Source: Streptomyces sp. NBC_01451
Lineage (GTDB): Bacteria; Actinomycetota; Actinomycetes; Streptomycetales; Streptomycetaceae
NCBI RefSeq assembly: GCF_036227485.1
Contig: NZ_CP109479.1
Span: 8,060,001 to 8,124,000 of the forward strand
DNA length: 64,000 nucleotides
Reading direction: 5' to 3'
Shown here: positions 29,901 through 38,823 of the stretch, piece after piece
Layout: each line of letters starts with the position of its first letter
How positions within the stretch are numbered: the stretch's first letter is position 1
Program-made: the position numbers and the translations under genes
The notes under the pieces: generated by a model
Told to the model about the DNA's origin: nothing
What the model saw: only the letters and a program-made list of their open reading frames with translations
Database searches by the model: none

Positions 29901-32900
29901 ATGACCGACACCGGCCAGGTCCCGGCCGAGGGGCTGCCGGAGAACGCAGGCATGGTGGAACAGCCGGGCGTTCCCACGCACGGTGCGTACACCTACCTCT
30001 CCGAGACCACCGCCGAGGACGAAGACCTGCTGCTGCTCCCGGGCGCCCAGAGCGCCTGGGGCAACGAGGTCGCTCCACCCGCCCCGGCACCCGTCGTCGA
30101 GGCCGTGCACGAGCCCGGCCCGCACGAGACCGGTGGCCGTGACAGCGGCTCGGTCGACCTGAGCGCCGTCCGGCTGGCGACGCAGGCCTCGGTCTCCCAG
30201 GCGACGGCGCCGACCGCGCCCCGCCGCCCGCTGCACCTCGGTCCGCCGACCCCCGACGCCTCCGCGAGCCCGGTCCGCTCCCTCGCCGACCGCGGCCCGG
30301 CAGGCATGACCGCACCGGTACGCCAGCTCGGTACGCCCGCGCAGGCACCCGTCCCCGACTACCTCGACGCGGCCCCTCTGCTCGCCGAAACGGCCCCGCA
30401 GGGCGCGGCTCCCTGGGGCGCCCAGGCCCCGGCCCACGCAGCGGTGCAGGCCGCGCCGGCCCCGCCGCTGGTGAGCGAGGTGGCACACCCTGCGGAAACG
30501 GTTGTTCCACTTCTGGCGGAGCACTCGGCACCGGAGGCGGCGCCCGGGGCGCCCGAGATCCCGGAACAGGCGGACCCCGTAGCGGTCCTCCAGGACGCGA
30601 CTGCGGAGGCCTCGTACGAGGAGCCGGAAGGCGCCCACGAGACGTCCGGGCCCGCTGCCCCGCAGGCGGCTCATCCGCCGGAGAGCGCGTACGCCGTCGA
30701 GGCCTCCCAGGTCCCGGACCCCGCCGTGGCGTTCCCCGCTGCCGGGGGCCCCGAGCCGGGCGCCGTCCCCCCGGCTCCTCCCGTGCCCCCCGAGGCGGCG
30801 CAGGGACCACAGGAGTCCGAGGACGCCCTTGCCGTCGTACCAGAGGCCGAACCCGTAGTACTTCCGGAGGCGGAACCCGCACCCGAGGCGTCGTTGGTAC
30901 CCGAAGAGCCCGTCTCGTCGGACACGCGGCTCGTCCCCGACGCTCCGGTGGCGCCGGAGGACCGGTTCGCCCCCGAGGCCCACGAGGAAACCGCCGCGCA
31001 CGTGGCCGCGCAGGCTGCCCCCGAGGGCGAGACGCAGGAGGTGGACCCCGGCGACCACGTCGAGGCACCGGGTGTCCTCGTGGAGGAGTTCCCGGCTCCG
31101 CCGGCCTTGGAGGAGCCCCCGGTCGCCCACCTGGTGGACCCGGCGTCCCAGCCCGTGGACGCCGCCCAGGTGACCGAGGCCGCCACGCCCGCGGAACCCC
31201 TGTACGAGGCGGTACCGGCGGAAGAGCCCGCCCCCGTACCGGAGTACGTCGCCGCGGAAGGGCAGCAGGCCGAGCCCGAGGCCGTCTTCGCGCCGGTCGC
31301 CCCGAGCGGCCACGCGCACGCCCCGGAACCCGCTGTCGTCGCCACCCCCGCCGCCGAGCAGTACGCGGAGCCCGCCGAGGAACCCGCCCCGTTCGCCGGG
31401 CCGACCGACCAGCCGCACCTGCCGGCCGAGCCGCAGTTCGCCGAGCCGGTGGGCGAGTTCGTCCCCGTGGACGGCGCTGTGCCCACCACCCCCTACCTGG
31501 CCCCGACGCCCCCGCACGGGTTCGTCCTCGCCCCGGAGGAGGAACCCGCGCCTGCCCCGGTGAGCGCCCTCCGGCCTCCGCACCCGGAGCCGGAGCCGGA
31601 GCCGGAAACCGCGGAGGCCGGGGTTCCGGTCCTCCCGGAGGCGGAACCGGCCCCCGACCCCGACCTCGACGCCGTGCAGGTGGCACAGCAGGCGGCGGAC
31701 CTGGACACGAGGGGCGCCGACCTGGAGGAGCAGGAAGAGCGGGAGGCGGGCGAAGAGGGCACGGCCGCGGTGGAGGACGTACGACAGTCCACCGGCCCCG
31801 CCGCCCCCGGTTACGACGACGCCGAGCGCGAGGCCGTGCTCAAGGTGATGCGTGAGCGCCGGGACATCCGCAACGGCTTCCGCAGCGACCCGATCCCGCA
31901 CGACGTACTGCTGCGCGTGCTGGAGGCGGCTCACACGGCGCCGTCCGTCGGCCACTCGCAGCCGTGGGACTTCGTCGTGATCCGTTCGGCGGAGACCCGC
32001 GGCACGATGCACGAACTGGCCGCGCGGCAGCGGGAGGCGTACGCCAGGTCGCTGCCCAAGGGCCGGGCGAAGCAGTTCAAGGAACTGAAGATCGAGGCCA
32101 TCCTCGACACCCCGGTCAACATCGTCGTGACCGCCGACCCGACCCGTGGCGGCCGGCACACCCTCGGCCGGCACACCCAGCCGCAGATGGCGCCCTACTC
32201 GTCCGCGCTCGCGGTCGAGAACCTGTGGCTCGCGGCCCGCGCCGAGGGCCTCGGCGTCGGCTGGGTCAGCTTCTTCGACGAGCGCGAGATGGTCAGGGCC
32301 CTGGGCCTGCCCGAACACCTGGAGGTCGTGGCCTACCTCTGCGTCGGCTACGTCGACGAGTTCCCGGAGGAGCCCGAACTGCTGCAGGCGGGCTGGTCCA
32401 AGCGCCGCCCGCTGTCGTGGGTCGTGCACGAGGAGACGTACGGCCGTCGCGCGCTGCCCGGCGAGGAGCCGCACGACCTGCTCGCCGAGACCGTCGCCAA
32501 CATCCGCCCGCTGGACGCCAAGGCGCTCGGCGAGGCGTGGGAGCGCCAGAAGCGCATGACGAAGCCGGCGGGCGCGCTCGGCATGCTGGAGATCATCTCC
32601 GCGCAGCTGTCGGGACTGTCCCGGATGTGCCCGCCCCCCATCCCCGAGCCGGCCGCGGTCGCGATCTTCGCGGGCGACCACGGAGTGCACGCCCAGGGTG
32701 TCACCCCCTGGCCGCAGGAGGTGACCGCGCAGATGGTCGCCAACTTCCTCGGCGGCGGCGCGGTCTGCAACGCCTTCGCGAACCAGGTGGGCGCCGAGGT
32801 CTGCGTGATCGACGTGGGTGTCGCCTCGGACCTGCCCGCCACCCCTGGCCTGCTGCCGCGCAAGATCCGCGCGGGCACGTCCGACATGACGACCGGCCCC

Positions 32901-33527
32901 GCGATGACCCGCGAGGAGGCCAAGGCGGCCATCGAGGTGGGCATCGAGACGGCCCGCGACCTGGTGGCGGCCGGCAACAAGGCCCTGCTCACGGGCGAGA
33001 TGGGCATCGCGAACACCACGGCGTCGGCGGCCCTGATCTCCGTCTTCACGGACACGGACCCCGCCGAGGTCACGGGCCGGGGCACCGGCATCAACGACGA
33101 GACCCTCGCGCGCAAGACCGAGGTCGTCCGCCGTGCCGTCGACTTCCACCAGCCGGACCCGGCCGACCCGATCGGCGTCCTGGCGGCGGTCGGCGGCTTC
33201 GAACACGCGGCGATGGTCGGCCTTCTCCTCGGCGGTGCGTCCCTCCGTACGCCGGTGATCCTGGACGGGGTCAGCGCCGGCGCCGCCGCCCTGGTGGCCC
33301 GCGCGATCGCCCCCGAGGTCCTGGCCGCGTGCATCGCGGGCCACCGCAGCGCGGAACCGGGCCACGTGGCGGCCCTGAACAAGCTGGGGCTGCGTCCTCT
33401 GATCGACCTGGACCTCCGCCTGGGCGAGGGCACGGGCGCGCTGCTGGCCCTCCCGATGGTCCAGAGCACGGCGAGGGCGATGCACGAGGTGGCGACGTTC
33501 GACTCGGCCGGAGTGACAGAGAAGTAG
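29901..33527 (+). CDS. cobT: BluB-CobT fusion with a long Pro/Ala/Glu-rich N-terminus
   Basis: 1208 residues in three parts. Residues 1 to about 635 are low-complexity, Pro/Ala/Glu/Val-rich (many 'PEAEP', 'EEPAP' units) and probably disordered. Residues about 637-850 are a nitroreductase-fold BluB-like domain ('MRERRDIRNGFRSDPIPHDV', 'APSVGHSQPWDFVVI') that makes 5,6-dimethylbenzimidazole from FMN. Residues about 863-1208 are CobT ('MTKPAGALGMLE', 'VAIFAGDHGVHAQGV', catalytic Glu in 'LRLGEGTGA'), which couples the base to phosphoribose. One chain could thus make and activate the lower ligand of B12. ATG 29901 follows GCGAGGGG. Confidence 0.92.
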   Translation: MTDTGQVPAEGLPENAGMVEQPGVPTHGAYTYLSETTAEDEDLLLLPGAQSAWGNEVAPPAPAPVVEAVHEPGPHETGGRDSGSVDLSAVRLATQASVSQATAPTAPRRPLHLGPPTPDASASPVRSLADRGPAGMTAPVRQLGTPAQAPVPDYLDAAPLLAETAPQGAAPWGAQAPAHAAVQAAPAPPLVSEVAHPAETVVPLLAEHSAPEAAPGAPEIPEQADPVAVLQDATAEASYEEPEGAHETSGPAAPQAAHPPESAYAVEASQVPDPAVAFPAAGGPEPGAVPPAPPVPPEAAQGPQESEDALAVVPEAEPVVLPEAEPAPEASLVPEEPVSSDTRLVPDAPVAPEDRFAPEAHEETAAHVAAQAAPEGETQEVDPGDHVEAPGVLVEEFPAPPALEEPPVAHLVDPASQPVDAAQVTEAATPAEPLYEAVPAEEPAPVPEYVAAEGQQAEPEAVFAPVAPSGHAHAPEPAVVATPAAEQYAEPAEEPAPFAGPTDQPHLPAEPQFAEPVGEFVPVDGAVPTTPYLAPTPPHGFVLAPEEEPAPAPVSALRPPHPEPEPEPETAEAGVPVLPEAEPAPDPDLDAVQVAQQAADLDTRGADLEEQEEREAGEEGTAAVEDVRQSTGPAAPGYDDAEREAVLKVMRERRDIRNGFRSDPIPHDVLLRVLEAAHTAPSVGHSQPWDFVVIRSAETRGTMHELAARQREAYARSLPKGRAKQFKELKIEAILDTPVNIVVTADPTRGGRHTLGRHTQPQMAPYSSALAVENLWLAARAEGLGVGWVSFFDEREMVRALGLPEHLEVVAYLCVGYVDEFPEEPELLQAGWSKRRPLSWVVHEETYGRRALPGEEPHDLLAETVANIRPLDAKALGEAWERQKRMTKPAGALGMLEIISAQLSGLSRMCPPPIPEPAAVAIFAGDHGVHAQGVTPWPQEVTAQMVANFLGGGAVCNAFANQVGAEVCVIDVGVASDLPATPGLLPRKIRAGTSDMTTGPAMTREEAKAAIEVGIETARDLVAAGNKALLTGEMGIANTTASAALISVFTDTDPAEVTGRGTGINDETLARKTEVVRRAVDFHQPDPADPIGVLAAVGGFEHAAMVGLLLGGASLRTPVILDGVSAGAAALVARAIAPEVLAACIAGHRSAEPGHVAALNKLGLRPLIDLDLRLGEGTGALLALPMVQSTARAMHEVATFDSAGVTEK

Positions 33528-33540
33528 GAACACTTCTCGG

Positions 33541-33602
33541 CGCCGCCCGGCTGTGGGCAGTCGTTCCGCCGGGGCGGAACGGGTGGCCACAGCCGGGCGG
33601 CG
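33541..33602 (+). terminator. Nested hairpins after bluB-cobT
   Basis: A perfect 16-base-pair outer stem (33541-33556 with 33587-33602) encloses a perfect 8-base-pair inner stem (33563-33570 with 33573-33580). It starts 13 bases after the stop. A second, 9-base-pair hairpin follows at 33617-33640. No T-run. Confidence 0.7.
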
Positions 33603-33785
33603 GACCCGCACGTATCGGGGGCTCCGGGGGCGGAGCCCCCGGCTTCGGGAAGGGGCGGGCTCGTGGAGGCGGGAACCCCGGCCCCGGGCCCCACCCCACC
33701 CGCAGCGTAAAATGCGCACGTCAGGGCCCGAACCCGAGCCCAAGGACCCTGATCAGAACCGCCCGCACGAGGGAGCCGCACCCCC

Positions 33786-35018
33786 ATGGCCGAACACCCC
33801 GCCTACCCCGTAGGCCTTCGCCTCACCGGCCGCCGAGTGGTGGTCCTGGGCGCCGGCCAGGTGGCCCAGCGCCGCCTGCCCGCCCTCATCGCGGCGGGCG
33901 CGGACATCCTCCTCGTGTCACCGGAGGCGACCCCTTCCGTGGAGGCGATGGCGGACGCGGGCGAACTCACCTGGGAGCGCCGCCCCTACGCGGACGGCGA
34001 CCTGACGGACGCCTGGTACGCCCTGATCGCGACCAGCGACGCGCAGGCCAACGCCCAGGCCTCCGCCGAGGCCGAACGCCATCGCGTCTGGTGCGTCCGC
34101 TCCGACGACGCCGACGCGGCGACTGCCTGGACCCCGGCCACCGGGCACAGCGAGGGCGTCACGGTCGCCGTCCTCACCACGGACGCCAGGGGCCGCGACC
34201 CCCGCCACACCGCAGCCATCCGTGACGCGGTCGTCGAGGGCCTGCGAGACGGCACGCTCGTCGCGCCCCATTACCGCACCCGCGCTCCCGGCGTAGCCCT
34301 GGTCGGCGGCGGCCCCGGCGACCCGGACCTGATCACGGTCCGGGGCCGGCGCCTGCTCGCCGAGGCGGACGTGGTGATCGCGGACCGGCTCGGCCCGCGC
34401 GACCTCCTCGCCGAACTGCCCCCGCACGTCGAGGTGATCGACGCGGCGAAGATCCCGTACGGCCGTTACATGGCCCAGGAGGCCATCAACAACGCGCTGA
34501 TCGAACACGCGAAGCTGGGCAAGCGGGTCGTACGGCTGAAGGGCGGCGACCCTTACGTCTACGGCCGGGGCATGGAGGAGGTGCAGGCGCTGGCCGAGGC
34601 GGGCATCGCCTGCACGGTCGTACCCGGCATCTCCAGCTCGATCTCGGTGCCGAGCGCCGCCGGCATCCCGGTCACGCACCGCGGGGTCGCCCACGAGTTC
34701 ACCGTGGTCAGCGGCCATGTCGCCCCCGACGACGAACGCTCCCTCGTCGACTGGCCGTCCCTCGCGAAGCTGACCGGCACGCTCGTCGTCCTCATGGGCG
34801 TCGACAAGATCGGCCGGATCGCGGAGACCCTCGTCGCGCACGGCAAGTCCGCGGACACGCCGGTCGCCCTGATCCAGGAGGGCACGACAGCGGCCCAGCG
34901 CCGCGTCGACGCGACCCTCGCGACGGTCGCCGAGACCGTCCGTACGCAGGACGTGAAGCCCCCCGCGGTGATCGTGATCGGCGCGGTCGTGAACGTGGGC
35001 CCGGAGGCATCGGTGTAA
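33786..35018 (+). CDS. cobA: Uroporphyrinogen-III C-methyltransferase fused to precorrin-2 dehydrogenase-like domain
   Basis: Entry enzyme to cobalamin and siroheme. The 410-residue protein has an N-terminal Rossmann domain ('VVVLGAGQVAQRRLPALI'), as in CysG or precorrin-2 dehydrogenase. The C-terminal SAM-dependent methylase (about 170-405) has 'LVGGGPGDPDLITVRG', 'VVRLKGGDPYVYGRG' and 'VVPGISSSISVPSAAGIPVT'. It is CysG-like in layout but shorter between domains. ATG 33786 follows GAGGGAG. With cobL and bluB-cobT it forms a partial B12 set; other cob genes are not in the window. Confidence 0.93.
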   Translation: MAEHPAYPVGLRLTGRRVVVLGAGQVAQRRLPALIAAGADILLVSPEATPSVEAMADAGELTWERRPYADGDLTDAWYALIATSDAQANAQASAEAERHRVWCVRSDDADAATAWTPATGHSEGVTVAVLTTDARGRDPRHTAAIRDAVVEGLRDGTLVAPHYRTRAPGVALVGGGPGDPDLITVRGRRLLAEADVVIADRLGPRDLLAELPPHVEVIDAAKIPYGRYMAQEAINNALIEHAKLGKRVVRLKGGDPYVYGRGMEEVQALAEAGIACTVVPGISSSISVPSAAGIPVTHRGVAHEFTVVSGHVAPDDERSLVDWPSLAKLTGTLVVLMGVDKIGRIAETLVAHGKSADTPVALIQEGTTAAQRRVDATLATVAETVRTQDVKPPAVIVIGAVVNVGPEASV

Positions 35019-35083
35019 CCCCGGGTAACACAATCCGTTCCCAGCCGTTGGCACCGCACCCAGGACAAGGCAGTATCACCCCT

Positions 35084-35944
35084 GTGGCCGATCTCATCAC
35101 CGTCGAGGACCCCGACGACCCGCGCCTGCGCGACTACACGGGACTGACCGACGTCGAACTGCGCCGCAAACGCGAGCCCGCGGAGGGCCTTTTCATCGCC
35201 GAGGGCGAGAAGGTCATCAGGCGGGCCAAGGACGCCGGTTACGAGATGCGCTCGATGCTCCTGTCCGCGAAGTGGGTCGACGTCATGCGCGACGTCATCG
35301 ACGAACTCCCGGCTCCCGTGTACGCGGTCAGCCCGGAACTCGCCGAACGCGTCACCGGGTACCACGTGCACCGCGGCGCCCTCGCCTCCATGCAGCGCAA
35401 ACCGCTCCCGACGGCGGACGAACTCCTGCAGACCGCACGCCGGGTGGTGGTCATGGAGTCGGTCAACGACCACACCAACATCGGCGCGATCTTCCGCAGC
35501 GCCGCCGCCCTCGGCATGGACGCGGTCCTGCTCTCCCCGGACTGCGCGGACCCCCTGTACCGGCGCAGCGTCAAGGTCTCGATGGGCGCGGTCTTCTCCG
35601 TTCCGTACGCGCGGCTGGACAGCTGGCCCAAGAGCCTGGACTCGGTCCGCGAGGCGGGCTTCACGCTCCTGGCCCTCACCCCCGACGAGAAGGCCAAGAC
35701 CCTCGACGAGACGGCCCCGCACAAGATGCAGCGCGTCGCCCTGATGCTCGGCGCGGAGGGCGACGGCCTCTCCACCCAGGCTCTGGTGGCAGCCGACGAA
35801 TGGGTCCGCATCCCGATGGCCCACGGCGTCGACTCCCTCAACGTGGGTGCTGCGGCGGCGGTCGCCTTCTACGCGGTGGCGACGGGCCGCCCCACCCCTG
35901 GGCCGGGCCAGGAGGGCCTGTCGTCACATTCCCGCCTGCCCTGA
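35084..35944 (+). CDS. SpoU/TrmH-family RNA 2'-O-methyltransferase
   Basis: 286 residues from GTG 35084. An N-terminal substrate-binding part ('EPAEGLFIAEGEKVIRRA') precedes the trefoil-knot methylase with 'MESVNDHTNIGAIFRSAAAL' (motif 1), 'LMLGAEGDGLS' (motif 2) and 'VRIPMAHGVDSLNVGAAAAV' (motif 3). Probably modifies a ribose in rRNA or tRNA; the exact site is not predictable. A TTG at 35048 lies in frame, but GTG after CAGGACAAGG fits the ribosome site better. Confidence 0.92.
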   Translation: MADLITVEDPDDPRLRDYTGLTDVELRRKREPAEGLFIAEGEKVIRRAKDAGYEMRSMLLSAKWVDVMRDVIDELPAPVYAVSPELAERVTGYHVHRGALASMQRKPLPTADELLQTARRVVVMESVNDHTNIGAIFRSAAALGMDAVLLSPDCADPLYRRSVKVSMGAVFSVPYARLDSWPKSLDSVREAGFTLLALTPDEKAKTLDETAPHKMQRVALMLGAEGDGLSTQALVAADEWVRIPMAHGVDSLNVGAAAAVAFYAVATGRPTPGPGQEGLSSHSRLP

Positions 35945-36140
35945 GGCACCATGCACGCTCCCCCAGAGGGGACCCCCACTCGCCGCACCGGGCACAGACC
36001 CACGTGCAACCAGTACGGGGGCCTGCCCCCGGCACGCCGAGAGCACGCACCTGACGCCGCAGGCCCCGCCCTCCGGGCGGACGACGGGAATGCGACGGGC
36101 CCGGCCCGAGCCGGCGGACAGCGCCGGGCCCCGGCGGACA

Positions 36141-37613
36141 TCAGTCGGCGTTCGCGTCCGAGCTGGACCCGGGCCGGGGCGGAGCGGGTGCCAACGACCC
36201 GGCCGTACCTCCGGGCTTGTCGTCCGGCCGTACCTGCTCCTGCCGCTGCTGACCGCCTCCGGTACGACCGCTGTCGTCCCCGAGTCCACGGCTGGGTCCC
36301 TGGCACCCCTGGGCCGCCGCGATCCCCAGGGCCACCAGCAGGGTCACCACGACGAACACGAACAGCCGCTGCCGCAGCAGCCGCGGATTGGCGGGCCGCC
36401 GCCCGGTCCCCGTGCCACGCGGCGCCGGGCGGCCGGCGCCACTGCGCGGACCGGGACGGTTCGTGTTCCGCGCCCCTGGAACCGGCCGCGCCCCGGAACG
36501 GGACGAAGCCGTACCGCCGCGGGACACCCCGCCGCCCCGCGAGGGACTGTCCCCCCGCGAAGCACCGCCGCCACCCCGCGACGGCACACCGCCCCGTGAC
36601 CCGGAACTCCCCGAGGCCGGCCCCTGCGGACGCCGCTGGGCCTGCGACGGGGAAGGGGACTGCGAGTGGGGCTGGGTCTGGGAGTGATAGGGGGGCCGCT
36701 GGTCCGGATAGCTCTCGGTGAGCCGTCCCGTCGGCCGCTCCGCCTCGGCGGCACGCGGCCCGGGAGGCCGCACGTCCGCCATGCCCTGCGCCTCGCGCGC
36801 CGCGATCTCCTTGAGCCGCAGCGACAGTTGGAGCGTGCTCGGCCGCTCCTCGGGGTCCTTCGCCAGACACGCCCGTACGAGGGGTGCCAGCGCGTCCGGA
36901 ACGCCCTGCAGGTGGGCCTCCTCGTGGACCACCCGGTACAGCATCACCTCGGAACTGCCGTGCCCGAAGGGCGAGTCGGCCATCGAGGCGTACGCCAGCG
37001 TGGCGCCCAGCGAGAACACGTCCGTCGCCGGTGTGACCGCCGCGCCGCGCACCTGCTCGGGTGCGAGGAAGCCGGGTGAGCCGACGGCCGTACCGACGTG
37101 GGTGAGCGTCGAGGCCCCGGTCGCCCAGGCGATGCCGAAGTCGATGATCCGCGGTCCCTTGGGGGACAGCAGGATGTTGGACGGCTTCAGGTCCCGGTGC
37201 ACGACCCCGGCCTCGTGCACCGCGACCAGCCCCTCGGCGAGGGCGGCGCCGATGGAGGCGACGTCGGCCGCGCTGAGCGATCCCTCGTCGATGACCTTGT
37301 CGTGCAGGGACGGCCCGGGCACGTACTGCGTGGCGAACCACGGCCGGTCCGCGTCCAGGTCCGCGGCGACGAGCCGCGCCGTGCACCCGCCCCTGATCCG
37401 CCGGGCCGCGGAGACCTCGCGCGCGAACCGGGAGCGGAACTCCTGATCCTCCGCCAGATCGGGCCGGATCACCTTCAGGGCGACCCGCTGCCCCCGCTTG
37501 TCGGAGCCCAGGTAGACAACGCCCATCCCGCCCGCGCCGAGCCGTCTGTGAAGCCTGAACGAGCCGACGACGCGCGGGTCCTCGCGCCTCAGGCGCATCA
37601 TCGCCATGTTCAT
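36141..37613 (-). CDS. Membrane Ser/Thr protein kinase (PknB type, no PASTA)
   Basis: 490 residues. The kinase domain (about 17-285) has glycine loop 'RLGAGGMGVVYLG', ATP lysine 'VALKVIRP', catalytic loop 'VVHRDLKPSNILL', DFG in 'IIDFGIAWATG' and APE-like 'GFLAPEQV'. A long Ser/Pro/Arg/Gly-rich juxtamembrane stretch (about 300-400, many 'SRGG' units) is probably disordered. One membrane segment follows ('LFVFVVVTLLVALGIAAA', about 408-426), then a short 60-residue outside tail without a sensor domain. ATG 37613 is chosen; in-frame ATGs 2 and 5 codons later are possible. Confidence 0.93.
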   Translation of the reverse strand: MNMAMMRLRREDPRVVGSFRLHRRLGAGGMGVVYLGSDKRGQRVALKVIRPDLAEDQEFRSRFAREVSAARRIRGGCTARLVAADLDADRPWFATQYVPGPSLHDKVIDEGSLSAADVASIGAALAEGLVAVHEAGVVHRDLKPSNILLSPKGPRIIDFGIAWATGASTLTHVGTAVGSPGFLAPEQVRGAAVTPATDVFSLGATLAYASMADSPFGHGSSEVMLYRVVHEEAHLQGVPDALAPLVRACLAKDPEERPSTLQLSLRLKEIAAREAQGMADVRPPGPRAAEAERPTGRLTESYPDQRPPYHSQTQPHSQSPSPSQAQRRPQGPASGSSGSRGGVPSRGGGGASRGDSPSRGGGVSRGGTASSRSGARPVPGARNTNRPGPRSGAGRPAPRGTGTGRRPANPRLLRQRLFVFVVVTLLVALGIAAAQGCQGPSRGLGDDSGRTGGGQQRQEQVRPDDKPGGTAGSLAPAPPRPGSSSDANAD

Positions 37614-37809
37614 CCCCGCTGCCCGGTCCGTTTGACGAGCGACAGCTTACGTTTCCACGGCCGGGTGCGCGCAGAGGCCGCGCCCTCTCGTCCCGATGGA
37701 TTGTCAGTGCCGGGTGGGAGACTTGAAAGGTGGTCAGGGGGCGCGCGAACAGGGCGGCTTGACAGCGCGTGTGATCCCAACCACCCGTCGCAGAAGGGGG
37801 ATTGGACCC

Positions 37810-38043
37810 GTGAAGGGTGACCGCGTGGAGATAGTGGTGGATGCCGGGGACACGACACGCACATATGAGGTGGTGGCCAGCAGGGCGGGCCGCAGGGTGG
37901 AGACGGCGGTACGCCGAGGTGTCGTGGAAGTGAGCGAAGTCACCAGGAACGGCTCAGTCGTCCGCACGGCCCGCTTCATGGCGAACCGCGTCCTTGCGCT
38001 GGTCGAGCAGCCGGTGCCGAGGCAGGACACCTCGGAACAGTAG
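37810..38043 (+). CDS. Small conserved-looking protein (77 aa), function unknown
   Basis: GTG 37810 with AAGGGGG about 10 bases upstream. The 77 residues are beta-rich and charged ('VEIVVDAGDTTRTYEVVASR', then 'RVETAVRRGVVEVSEVTRNG'), suggesting a compact single-domain protein. Codon use is normal for the window. It is transcribed away from the kinase gene. No family was recognised. Confidence 0.7.
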   Translation: MKGDRVEIVVDAGDTTRTYEVVASRAGRRVETAVRRGVVEVSEVTRNGSVVRTARFMANRVLALVEQPVPRQDTSEQ

Positions 38044-38282
38044 GGACACACCGGGCACCCCTTCCGGGAAGACCCTGAGACCTAGGACTCCGTCTCCACC
38101 CAGGGGAGTAGTCCGCAGGTCACAGGTCATCCTCCGGGAGGCCCGGCAATCGGTACGAGGGCATGACGACCGGTATCCGTCGGCAGCCTAGATTTGAGGT
38201 CAAGCGGCGGGTGCAGCACTCGTCCCCCGAGGTCAGACACCCGCCGCTGCCAACCAACAAGAGAACGGTCAGGAGAGGGACC

Positions 38283-38492
38283 ATGGCCCACACGGCATCG
38301 CGGACGGCGCTCCGCACACAGGGACGCAAGGCGTACATCGCCGCGTTCCGCCCGCGCCGACAGGGCCAACGCCACCCATTGGTGGCGACGGCAATGGTCC
38401 TCCCCCTGGCAGCCCTGCTCGTGGTCGCCTTCGGCGGCTGGGAAGCAGTGGTCACACAAGCGTCGTCCGTGGGAGTGATGCTGGGGCGCTGA
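38283..38492 (+). CDS. Small single-pass membrane protein (69 aa)
   Basis: ATG 38283 follows AGGAGAGGG. A basic N-terminus ('RKAYIAAFRPRRQGQR') precedes one membrane segment ('LVATAMVLPLAALLVVAFGG') and a short tail. Positive-inside topology puts the N-terminus in the cytoplasm. A TAGATT-like -10 at 38189-38194 lies upstream. Function unknown. Confidence 0.68.
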   Translation: MAHTASRTALRTQGRKAYIAAFRPRRQGQRHPLVATAMVLPLAALLVVAFGGWEAVVTQASSVGVMLGR

Positions 38493-38580
38493 GCGGCGAC
38501 CCCAGGCCCGGAAGAGCGGTCCGGGCGGGGACATCCACCCATGAAACCCCGTGGGGACGGGGGTGCGGCGGACGGCAAAA

Positions 38581-38620
38581 AATGCCCGCGCAGCTGGGGA
38601 GCTGCGCGGGCATTGCTTTT
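38581..38620 (+). terminator. Intrinsic terminator
   Basis: A perfect 15-base-pair stem (38581-38595 with 38600-38614), GGGG loop, flanked by an A-run before and GCTTTT after. It is one of the few in the window with a real T-tract, and the A-run suggests it may work in both directions. It lies in the 331-base gap between the 69-residue membrane protein and the phosphotransferase-fold gene. Confidence 0.88.
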
Positions 38621-38634
38621 CCCTGTTCGCCTTT

Positions 38635-38705
38635 CAGCCCGTCCGGCGATTGAGGACGAGGCCCGTTCAGGGCCGAACGGGGGTCCGGGGGCGCAGCCCC
38701 TGGCG
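38635..38705 (+). repeat. Intergenic repeat, family 2, copy 1
   Basis: CAGCCCGTCCGGCGATTGAG, then GACGAGGCCCGTTCAGGGCC and GAACGGGGGTCCGGGGGCGC, ends in AGCCCC. A second copy with few differences is at 63840-63908. It follows a terminator and has no coding potential of its own. Confidence 0.75.
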
Positions 38706-38823
38706 GGGTCGAAGGGGCGGAGCCCCTGGGGACGGGACGGGTAGGGGCGGAGGGGGCGAAACGCCCCAGGGCACCGGCCCCGTACCCTCGCGACCAGACC
38801 CGCGCCGCGCTTCAGGGAGCCCC

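Noticed and set aside
29877..33743. 1288-residue open frame on the minus strand opposite bluB-cobT
   Set aside because: It is the shadow of a strongly biased high-GC coding region. Its Gly/Arg/Val-rich translation has no family features, whereas the plus-strand frame has clear BluB and CobT motifs.
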